From Candidatus Aegiribacteria sp. (lineage in GTDB: Bacteria; Fermentibacterota; Fermentibacteria; Fermentibacterales; JCC-6): DNA of 21,276 nucleotides. The DNA lies in contig DAOWNO010000004.1 of the NCBI GenBank assembly GCA_030642525.1, positions 1 to 21,276 on the forward strand, read 5' to 3'. Within the stretch, counting starts at the first letter, position 1. Every line of letters starts with the position of its first letter. Shown piece after piece: positions 14,952-21,276 of the stretch. Under the pieces are notes generated by a model. That model was not told the DNA's origin, ran no database searches, and saw nothing but the letters and a program-made list of their open reading frames with translations. The position numbers and the translations under genes were made by a program.

Positions 14952-16805
14952 ATGTTAACCTGGCTCAGAGATAATGCTAAAATATTCCTGATCGTAACCA
15001 TTGTCATCTTCGTCGCTCTCATTTTTCTCCGATGGGGAATGGGCGAGGGAGATAACAGACCGACTAATCCATATGAACGCCCTGTTGCAACAGTTGACGG
15101 CGAAGATATCATGCCGGAAGAATATCAGGCTGCGCTGCAAACCTGGAATCTGCGATACAGACAGATGCTTGAACAGAGCGGAAATCCGGATCCTGAATCG
15201 ATGCTTCTTCTCATGAGCACTGTAATAACAAAAGAAGCCTATGAAGAACTGATAAACAGCAAACTTGAAGATATCTACCTGGACAGGAGAAACTGGACTC
15301 ATTTCACAGTCGGGCAGGCCGAAGCGCTTCTAACTGCTCAAGTCAGAATGCAGGATCTTGGCGGCATGAGCGCTGAAGAATACCTTGATATGATCAAATC
15401 CGAACAGCCCGGGATGTACCAGCAGTATCTTTACCAGACATATGCAGGTGGAGATTCCCGACGATTCCCGCTTGCTTCAGGAATGATCAGCATGGCTTCC
15501 AGAGAAGAAGTCGATTTCCTGCTTCTTGACAGCCAGGGTCAGATAACCGCCAGATACGTTATCATAGATACCATTCCGCCAATTCCGGATGAAAGGGTAC
15601 TTGAAGAATTCTACAACAATAATCCGGAAATGTTCTTCAGGCCTGCCGGATCCCTGCTGAGGTATGTAACAATCCAGATAGCGCCGAATGAGGATGATCT
15701 GCAATTCGCTGTGGAAAAACTCGATTCTCTTTCGTATGCAACAGCAGGATCTCCCTTCAGCTCAACAAGAATGCAGTTTCTTGAATACTACGGTGATGAC
15801 ATTATTCTTGAAGAGGGAAAGAGAACCGTTCCATTCCTGGGAATGTACTCAAACAACCCATCTATCAGCAGCTATCAAGTTCTCCTTCTTGATTCCGCTA
15901 TAACTTCATCTGAAATACTGGATGACACTCTTTACCTCAGAAGCTGGGAAGTACCTGTTCTACCTCAGTACTCCACAATAAGAAGTATGATGTGGACTGT
16001 TGAACAGCAGATGGAAGATATTCTTTCAAACAGTATACCGAATATTGGCGATTCTCTTCTTGTTATCGATTTTGGTGAGATGCTGGTCGAGGAAGATACA
16101 CCGCTGACAGGAAGTATTACAGAGGAAATTATTACCTTTGCGACGGATACACTCTGGCCGGATTCACTTGGGCCAATCTTCTATTCCCCTGGATACAGGG
16201 GTGGATATCCTGCGTTCACAGTTGTTCGAAAGCTGGAATTCTACCCTTCGGACATAATCGAATACGAAGAAGCCCTCAATTCCGGAATTCTCCAGGAAAT
16301 GACAATGTACTCGTTCAGAAGAGAGATATCCAGAACTCTTGCTCTTGAGGCACTCGATGAAATCCACTCAAGCGGCGTCAACCTTGGAGCATGGGCGGCA
16401 TCCGAATCACAGCGGGTATATACGACACCTGCTTTCACCGCTTCACAGATTCGGGCTGATGCTGAATTCGATCCGGATGCCGTAAATGGAATTCTCTCTT
16501 CCGCAGAATTCGCGGAAACAGCTATTGTCGCGCCTGAATTCCAGGTTATCGGACCGTTCAGCACCGGAACCAGCTGTGTGATTGCGGAAATACTTTCCCG
16601 TCAGGTTCCACCAGAAAACCCTTCCATGATAATCATGACTTATGTTGCCACTCAGCAAGGACATGAGGAACTCAGCAGAGTCAATATTATTCAGTATATG
16701 AGAGAAACAAGCGAAATCCGCGATCTCAGGGAAGAATGGCAGCAGCACGCTGAGGCAGCTGATGATTCAATCAAAGCAGAGCGGGAGCGGATGGAGGATC
16801 GGTAG
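14952..16805 (+). CDS. PpiD/SurA-like membrane-anchored periplasmic folding factor
   Basis: 617 residues. It opens MLTWLRDNAKIFLIVTIVIF, a short cytoplasmic start and one transmembrane helix (~11-29), the PpiD arrangement. It is followed by a SurA-N-type chaperone domain beginning PVATVDGEDIMPEEYQAALQ (~43), with LINSKLEDIYLDRR further on. A middle segment starting ARYVIIDTIPPIPDERVLEEFYNNN and LLRYVTIQIAPNEDDLQFAV occupies the place of the parvulin domain, but the usual parvulin GG-LG and F-x-S motifs are not apparent. It may therefore be a chaperone without prolyl isomerase activity. The C-terminal ~60 residues are charged and helical. The start at 14952 has a strong AGGGGA ribosome site. 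It is followed at once by the DUF6901-like gene and is likely cotranscribed with it. Confidence 0.75.
   Translation: MLTWLRDNAKIFLIVTIVIFVALIFLRWGMGEGDNRPTNPYERPVATVDGEDIMPEEYQAALQTWNLRYRQMLEQSGNPDPESMLLLMSTVITKEAYEELINSKLEDIYLDRRNWTHFTVGQAEALLTAQVRMQDLGGMSAEEYLDMIKSEQPGMYQQYLYQTYAGGDSRRFPLASGMISMASREEVDFLLLDSQGQITARYVIIDTIPPIPDERVLEEFYNNNPEMFFRPAGSLLRYVTIQIAPNEDDLQFAVEKLDSLSYATAGSPFSSTRMQFLEYYGDDIILEEGKRTVPFLGMYSNNPSISSYQVLLLDSAITSSEILDDTLYLRSWEVPVLPQYSTIRSMMWTVEQQMEDILSNSIPNIGDSLLVIDFGEMLVEEDTPLTGSITEEIITFATDTLWPDSLGPIFYSPGYRGGYPAFTVVRKLEFYPSDIIEYEEALNSGILQEMTMYSFRREISRTLALEALDEIHSSGVNLGAWAASESQRVYTTPAFTASQIRADAEFDPDAVNGILSSAEFAETAIVAPEFQVIGPFSTGTSCVIAEILSRQVPPENPSMIIMTYVATQQGHEELSRVNIIQYMRETSEIRDLREEWQQHAEAADDSIKAERERMEDR
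16793..16797 (+). promoter_or_regulatory. GGAGG ribosome site at the end of the PpiD-like gene
   Basis: GGAGG lies 6 bases before the PpiD-like TAG stop (16803-16805). It is spaced 10 bases from ATC 16808 and 4 from GTA 16802, but 100 bases from the first ATG of the next gene (16898). Its position supports initiation near the stop codon. Confidence 0.5.
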
Positions 16806-16807
16806 AA

Positions 16808-17521
16808 ATCGACAATATTGTTATTACCTACCGCTTCAGGCTGGCGGATGATACTCTGGAATCATTTCATATTGAACTGGATGCACTGAATCTTCAGATG
16901 ATCGGCAATGTTCCGAAAACTCTGCCTGAATGGACAAAACTGGAGTTCCATCAATGTCCCAACTGTCCTTTAAGAAGCGATGTACATCCGTATTGCCCGC
17001 TGGCTCTGAATCTTGTCAATATCGTTAAGCGTTTTGATCGTGTTATTTCATATGATGATATCTATCTGGACGTGATAACCAAACAGAGACACATATCACA
17101 GAAGACAACCGCTCAGCGTGGTCTCAGTTCTCTTCTGGGCCTTGTCATAGCCGCCAGCGGATGCCCGCACACTGTATTCTTTAAACCTATGGCCCGATTT
17201 CACCTGTCTCTCTCCAACAGAGAGGAAACCGCTTACCGCGTCACATCCATGTATCTTCTTGCACAGTACTTCATGAAGAAAGAGAAAAAAAAGGCTGATT
17301 TCAGTCTTCAGGGTCTTAAACAGATATACGGAAATGTTCAGCAGGTGAATCGTGCGATTGTCGAAAGGCTTCGGGCAGCAAGTGAAGCAGACTCCGTACT
17401 GAATGCCATTGTAATACTGGATACATATGCCCAGACAATTCCGTGCATGATAGAAGATTCTCTTGATGATATCAGATATCTGTTCTCTCAGTATCTGACA
17501 GACGATAAGAACAATACGTAA
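16808..17521 (+). CDS. DUF6901-like conserved protein, start codon apparently non-canonical
   Basis: The frame from ATG 16898 gives 207 residues, but the same frame is open upstream to 16766. The translated upstream part, IVITYRFRLADDTLESFHIE, looks like the normal beginning of this family, which as I recall starts with a short strand ITYRF-x-L followed by LPEWTxLEFHQCPNCPL. No ATG, GTG or TTG occurs between the upstream stop and 16898. ATC 16808 (used here, 237 residues), ATT 16817 or GTA 16802 are the options, with GGAGG at 16793-16797. Conserved blocks are EFHQCPNC with a third Cys in HPYCPLAL, TTAQRGLSSLLG, SGCPHTVFFKPMARFHL and MYLLAQYFM. The Cys/His set hints at metal binding. Function unknown. 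The family name is from memory. It is cotranscribed with the PpiD-like gene and ends 17 bases from the convergent permease gene. Confidence 0.65.
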   Translation: MDNIVITYRFRLADDTLESFHIELDALNLQMIGNVPKTLPEWTKLEFHQCPNCPLRSDVHPYCPLALNLVNIVKRFDRVISYDDIYLDVITKQRHISQKTTAQRGLSSLLGLVIAASGCPHTVFFKPMARFHLSLSNREETAYRVTSMYLLAQYFMKKEKKKADFSLQGLKQIYGNVQQVNRAIVERLRAASEADSVLNAIVILDTYAQTIPCMIEDSLDDIRYLFSQYLTDDKNNT

Positions 17522-17538
17522 AATCCATACCAACATTA

Positions 17539-18501
17539 TTACTTTCTTCGGCTGTTTTTGAGCAGAACAACCAGGAAGAAAGGCCCTCCAAGAAGTGACA
17601 TGACAATGCCGATGGGCAGTTCAGCAGGACTCACTGCAATCCTGGATAACGAATCCGCGAGAATCATAAGAAGCATTCCGCCAAGCGCTGAAGCCGGCAC
17701 AAGATACCGGTAATCAGCCCCGACGAATCTGCGCATGATATGCGGCACGATCAATCCGACAAATCCAACAGGTCCAACGGTCCCCACTGTGGAGCCGGCC
17801 AGAACGGCTGCAGCAACAAGAAGAAGATTGCGTTCTCTCCTGACCGAGACACCTCTGGTTGAAGCCAGATCATCACCCTGCGATATCTGATTGAGTACAT
17901 CGGTTCGCGAGAATACAATAAGTGTCCCGATAACCGCAGGGATAATCAGAAATAGTGGTTTCCCCCATCCGATCACTGCAAGATCTCCCATCATCCATCT
18001 TACAATCTCGAGTATTCTGGATGCATCACTGAAATATTCGAACATAAGAAGTATTGCAGCTCCAATAAGGTTCATCGTAACTCCAGCAAGAAGCAAAGTT
18101 GCGCCATACTCTCCCCTGCCGCCTCCTGATGCGAGAGCATAAACCGCTATTACCGCCAGCAGCGCTCCAGCGGTTCCGGCCGCGACAAGACCGATAACCG
18201 GAATAGCAAGCCCCGATATGATTACAGAACCGGCAACAAGCCCTGCTCCTGCGGATATGCCGAGGGTGTATGGAGTAGCGAGATCATTTCGAAGAAGTGA
18301 CTGCAGAATACATCCGGAAATGGACAGAGCACTGCCGGTAAGAAGAGCAAGTACAAATCTTGGCAGTCTCAACCGGAATACAACCCATCCTGGCGGATCA
18401 CCCATTGGACCAACCATCAGGGAGAAGATACCGGCAATAACAATCGCCAGTATCAGCAGAACCCAGAATCCGGCTGACGGTTTTCTCCCTGAAACCATCA
18501 T
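17539..18501 (-). CDS. FecCD/BtuC-family ABC transporter permease
   Basis: About 320 residues and highly hydrophobic, with roughly nine to ten membrane helices. The family signatures are present: SISGCILQSLLRNDLATPYT then LGISAGAGL, and VGTVGPVGFVGLIVPHIMRR followed by ADSLSR, the cytoplasmic loop that contacts the ATPase. It would form the inner-membrane channel for cobalamin, heme or a ferric siderophore. The frame is open to ATG 18528, but ATG 18501 overlaps the ATPase stop as ATGA and has GGAG upstream, so I prefer it. The adjacent ATG 18498 is a third option. It is the last gene of the sigma-btuFDC-like operon. The substrate cannot be read from the permease alone. Confidence 0.85.
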   Translation of the reverse strand: MMVSGRKPSAGFWVLLILAIVIAGIFSLMVGPMGDPPGWVVFRLRLPRFVLALLTGSALSISGCILQSLLRNDLATPYTLGISAGAGLVAGSVIISGLAIPVIGLVAAGTAGALLAVIAVYALASGGGRGEYGATLLLAGVTMNLIGAAILLMFEYFSDASRILEIVRWMMGDLAVIGWGKPLFLIIPAVIGTLIVFSRTDVLNQISQGDDLASTRGVSVRRERNLLLVAAAVLAGSTVGTVGPVGFVGLIVPHIMRRFVGADYRYLVPASALGGMLLMILADSLSRIAVSPAELPIGIVMSLLGGPFFLVVLLKNSRRK

Positions 18502-19283
18502 TGCTTCATCTCCGGCACGATTATCCATGACCTGGTTTCACTGTCCTCCGATACGTGAAGATATACTTCGAAAACTTCAGAAAGAATCTCCGTTGTGAAC
18601 ACATCAACAGGTTTACCGAATGCTCTGGCTTTTCCATTGGCAAGTACAAGCACGGAATCAAGATATCTGCCGGCGAGCGCAACCTCATGAGTGCTTATCA
18701 AGACAGCAATTCCTTTATCTGACAACTTTTTGAGAAGCAGCCACATGTTAAGCTGATGTCTGAAATCCAGAGATGACCCCGGTTCATCAAGCAGCAGCAG
18801 CTTCGGCTCCTGAGCAAGCGCTGAAGCAAGCAGAACCAGCCGCTTTTCTCCCCCTGAGAGTTCTGAAAATATCCTGTCCCTGAGATGCCATGTGTCCGTT
18901 TCCAGCATGCATTCCCCTGCGACTTCAAGATCATGTGCTGAGTCAAATGCCCAACGTCCTCGATAGGGATGTCTGCCAAGGAGAACTGTTTCTGTTACTG
19001 TAAGCCTTGAAAAAGGGTTGAAATTCTGAGGAAGGTAAGACACTATCCTTGCCTGCTGATTATCCGAAAGATCGGATGTTTCACTGCCGCATACTTCAAT
19101 GGTTCCGGAAACAGTAACTCCCAGATTGAGAATAGCGCGAAGAAGTGTCGATTTCCCCGACCCGTTCGGACCGATCAACCCGCATATGCCGCCTGGAGAT
19201 ATGGAAAGATTGATGCCGGACAGGACGGGTCTGGTGCCGTATCCAGCGGAAACGTCATCCAATCTCAAAGCAGACAAGAACAT
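18498..19283 (-). CDS. ABC transporter ATPase of the FecE/BtuD family
   Basis: 261 residues. All ABC motifs are seen: Walker A GPNGSGKST (38-46), Q-loop Gln86 in YLPQNFNPF, signature LSGGEKR (142-148), Walker B LLLLDEP (162-168), D-loop SSLD, and the switch histidine in STHE (199). The RLTVTETVLLGRHPYRGRW segment after the Q-loop is characteristic of the iron-chelate/cobalamin import ATPases. It powers uptake with the permease and binding lipoprotein on either side of it. The first ATG (19283) has GAGAGG only two bases upstream. A TTG at codon 3 would be better spaced, so the true start could be slightly downstream. It overlaps the binding-protein gene by 19 bases. Confidence 0.92.
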   Translation of the reverse strand: MFLSALRLDDVSAGYGTRPVLSGINLSISPGGICGLIGPNGSGKSTLLRAILNLGVTVSGTIEVCGSETSDLSDNQQARIVSYLPQNFNPFSRLTVTETVLLGRHPYRGRWAFDSAHDLEVAGECMLETDTWHLRDRIFSELSGGEKRLVLLASALAQEPKLLLLDEPGSSLDFRHQLNMWLLLKKLSDKGIAVLISTHEVALAGRYLDSVLVLANGKARAFGKPVDVFTTEILSEVFEVYLHVSEDSETRSWIIVPEMKQ

Positions 19284-20086
19284 ATCCTCTCAGCGATATT
19301 AATGAGTCTCCCTCCGGGAATCATGATATATGGCTCAAAGAGACAGTGAATACTTGATGTCTGAAAGCCTAAATCAGCCCAGAAATCACTCTCTGAAATA
19401 ATAACATCAGTTGTATCCGTTCGTCCCGGATACAGACAGATAATATGATCGGGAGCCATCTCCAGCACTCCCTCTACGGATATCATCGGCCAGGCCCCGA
19501 CGGAAGGCGCAGCTATTTCACAGTTCATTGAGGAAAGCAGATCTGCGAAAAACGTTTTTCTGCCGGCAATTGTCATGCTTGAAGAACCGCGTTCATGATA
19601 AACAACGATCATGCAGGAAACCGGTTCGTTATTTCCCATCAGGTACTGAAGTGAGTCCAGCCGTATTTCAAGCTCATTCTTATACTTCTTTGCGTCCTCT
19701 CCATACCTTGCATCAAGAGAATCAAGCACTGCAAATACATCCTCAAGTGTGTCAAAACGGTAGGAGTAGCAGGGAATACCAAGAACTTCCGCAAGTTCAT
19801 GAAGTACCGGGTTATTACCGCTGACATGGATAGAAGTCGGTGAAAGAGATGATATCTGCTCCAGTGAAGGATCCACATATCCGCCAACCGAGGTCAATTC
19901 CTGTACAATCGGAGGCCATTCCGAGTACCGGTCAACTCCTACAATTCTGTCTCCCAGTCCGGTAGCAAACATGATTTCAACAAGAGAAGGTCCAAGAACA
20001 ATAAACCTTGTATCATCAGCATCCTCCTCAGCGATCCGGCAGGATACAGACAGTAACAGAACCGCAACAAGCATAACAGTTTTCAT
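19265..20086 (-). CDS. BtuF-like periplasmic substrate-binding lipoprotein
   Basis: 273 residues. The leader MKTVMLVAVLLLSVSC is a short lipoprotein signal with Cys16, although the lipobox has Ser rather than Leu at -3. The mature protein has the class III binding-protein pattern: VLGPSLVEIMFATGLGDRIV then GVDRYSEWPP, VGGYVDPSLEQISSLSPTSI, a long connecting helix, VEGVLEMAPDHIICL and a C-terminal PGGRLINIAERI. The RYSEWPP stretch resembles the RYCDYPP of BtuF-type proteins, so cobalamin is a reasonable guess. Heme or siderophores remain possible. The start overlaps the sigma-factor stop as ATGA, and its 3' end overlaps the ATPase gene, so the whole unit is translationally coupled. No TonB-dependent receptor is in the window. 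Confidence 0.85.
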   Translation of the reverse strand: MKTVMLVAVLLLSVSCRIAEEDADDTRFIVLGPSLVEIMFATGLGDRIVGVDRYSEWPPIVQELTSVGGYVDPSLEQISSLSPTSIHVSGNNPVLHELAEVLGIPCYSYRFDTLEDVFAVLDSLDARYGEDAKKYKNELEIRLDSLQYLMGNNEPVSCMIVVYHERGSSSMTIAGRKTFFADLLSSMNCEIAAPSVGAWPMISVEGVLEMAPDHIICLYPGRTDTTDVIISESDFWADLGFQTSSIHCLFEPYIMIPGGRLINIAERICSCLL

Positions 20087-21273
20087 ATCGTATTTCCAGA
20101 TGATATGGCAGTTATCAGTCCATGTTTCCGCAATTTCTCCAGAGCTCTGGATTCCAATTGTCTCACCCTTTCTCTGCTGATCCTGAAAATTCGTCCCAGA
20201 TCCTGCAAAGTACAGGATTCGCCGCCAAATAATCCGAATCGCAGTGTAATTATCGTTTTCTCTCTGTCGGACAGTGATACCAGAGCAGCATCAATTCTTT
20301 CTCTGAGATCGTTCTTGATAACTTCCTCATCAGGCATCATTAATCTGCTTTCAAGAATATTCGCGATAGTCGCGTCCTGTTCACCGGTAGTGTGATCCAG
20401 GGATAGCGGCCTCGCTGTGGAAAGATATATCTGTTCAATTTCGTAACGGTCAATCCCTGTGAATTCCGCAAGTTCATCGATTGTAGGGAGACGGCCATTG
20501 TCCAAAGTAAAATCATCAACATATTCCCGGAAGGACATATTCGCTTTTAGAACGGTCACAGGAAGTCTGATAAGCCTGGATTGACGGAGTATCGCTTTAA
20601 GGATTGCCTGTCTTATCCACCACACCGCGAAAGTTGAAAATTTGTATCCTCTATGGTATTCGAAACGCCTGACAGCATCCATCAGCCCCCGGCAACCTTC
20701 CTGAACGAGGTCCATCTCTTCCATTGCGTCACATGGATAATATTTCCGCACTTTTGTAACAACTAATCTGAGATTTGCTTCTACAAATCTTTCAAGTATT
20801 TCATTATGCTTTTCGAATGCTCTGTAAAAATTCTGAGCGAATTTGATATAGTCATGAATGCCCACTCCGATATTCACTTCTATCAGATCAAGTTCATTAC
20901 GTATTGCTGTTAACCGCGGATAGATGGTCCATGCTCTATGGTTCTCATTTTCACATGAGTCTGTTACTGAATAGAACTTTAAAGCCCTTGATCGCGCAAC
21001 CGTAATATCCTCTCCGAGCTGATCTGTAAGGTCTTTCATCCGGCTGACAAGCAGTCTGCATGTTTCTATTCTGCTGAACAGTTCCTTCCCTGCACATTCC
21101 ACTCTGAACCAGGATAAATGAAGTCTCCGAACCGCATCCCGATTCAGATATCGATCGTGCATTCTATTAAGAATCAGTTTCATTCCTTTTCGCCGCGAGT
21201 GAGGTAAACGGCAATGTTTTACCCCCCAGAATGACCTGTCAATAATTCCCTCCTCAACTATTTCACCCTTCAA
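20083..21273 (-). CDS. Sigma-70-family RNA polymerase sigma factor (start uncertain, possibly cut by the window)
   Basis: It directs RNA polymerase to promoters. Region 2 is at ~163-228: FVEANLRLVVTKVRKYYPCD, MDLVQEGCRGLMDAVRRFEY and FSTFAVWWIRQAILKAILRQ (regions 2.1-2.4). Region 3 begins RLIRLPVTV, with LPTIDELAEFTGI. Region 4 (~325-382) ends in the -35-binding helix-turn-helix TLQDLGRIFRISRERVRQLE. All are RpoD/RpoS-like, so it is a group 1 or 2 factor and not ECF. An unusual ~140-residue N-terminus precedes region 2, and region 1.1 is not recognisable. The frame reaches the window edge. Possible starts are TTG 21273, ATG 21183 (AAGGA directly abutting), ATG 21162 or one outside. The first ~30 residues look non-coding. 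It overlaps the binding-lipoprotein gene by ATGA. Confidence 0.88.
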   Translation of the reverse strand: MKGEIVEEGIIDRSFWGVKHCRLPHSRRKGMKLILNRMHDRYLNRDAVRRLHLSWFRVECAGKELFSRIETCRLLVSRMKDLTDQLGEDITVARSRALKFYSVTDSCENENHRAWTIYPRLTAIRNELDLIEVNIGVGIHDYIKFAQNFYRAFEKHNEILERFVEANLRLVVTKVRKYYPCDAMEEMDLVQEGCRGLMDAVRRFEYHRGYKFSTFAVWWIRQAILKAILRQSRLIRLPVTVLKANMSFREYVDDFTLDNGRLPTIDELAEFTGIDRYEIEQIYLSTARPLSLDHTTGEQDATIANILESRLMMPDEEVIKNDLRERIDAALVSLSDREKTIITLRFGLFGGESCTLQDLGRIFRISRERVRQLESRALEKLRKHGLITAISSGNTI

Positions 21274-21276
21274 TAA

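Noticed and set aside
16236..16541. Six GAATTC sites within 306 bases of the PpiD-like gene
   Set aside because: Striking as a word cluster, but they fall on Glu-Phe (GAA TTC), Gly-Ile-Leu and similar codon strings in coding sequence, and GAATTC is also frequent elsewhere here. Codon preference explains it.
17522..17538. Terminator between the convergent DUF6901-like and permease genes
   Set aside because: Only 17 bases lie between the stops, and no stem with a T run is visible.
18502..18528. Permease start at ATG 18528
   Set aside because: It overlaps the ATPase gene by 31 bases without a good ribosome site. ATG 18501 gives the usual ATGA coupling.

Overview
The window reads as chromosomal DNA of a Gram-negative (diderm) bacterium of moderate G+C. 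The evidence is lipoprotein signal peptides, two lytic transglycosylases, a PpiD/SurA-like periplasmic folding factor and a BtuFCD-type uptake system. Gene content suggests a little-studied lineage, perhaps an FCB-related candidate phylum, but this is an impression and not a placement. Coding density is very high, most genes are on the minus strand in tightly overlapped operons, and no stretch longer than about 120 bases lacks a gene. I saw no tRNA, rRNA, CRISPR array or transposase gene.

Region 1 (1-3726, minus) is a compact three-gene cassette. It encodes a radical SAM protein with a SPASM-like C-terminus, then a fusion of an N-acyl-amino-acid-synthase (FeeM)-like GNAT domain to a cobalamin-binding radical SAM enzyme, then the first 47 codons of a FIST-domain sensor protein. 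This is the best candidate for an undescribed system: a possible enzyme pair for an acylated small molecule next to a ligand-sensing domain.

Region 2 (3742-11960, minus) is a four-gene run: a LysM lytic transglycosylase lipoprotein, a 1223-residue helical-repeat protein, a coiled-coil/TPR protein and an Slt-type TPR lytic transglycosylase lipoprotein. It looks like an envelope-remodelling module in which two murein hydrolases flank two scaffold-like proteins. Both lipoproteins appear to start at TTG, and the first carries a run of nine G.

Region 3 (11991-14850) holds asd (plus) converging on a zinc-ribbon/coiled-coil protein, with holA upstream of the latter (both minus). A 31-bp perfect inverted repeat with a nested hairpin lies between the convergent genes and supplies the last codons and stop codon of asd. 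It resembles a REP/MITE-type element.

Region 4 (14904-17521) starts at a divergent promoter region. It carries a PpiD-like membrane-anchored folding factor followed by a DUF6901-like protein whose conserved N-terminus has no ATG, GTG or TTG start.

Region 5 (17539-21273, minus) is a four-gene, translationally coupled operon: a sigma-70-family factor, a BtuF-like binding lipoprotein, an ABC ATPase and a FecCD/BtuC permease. Cobalamin is a plausible substrate, which would fit the cobalamin-dependent radical SAM enzyme in region 1, but this link is inference.
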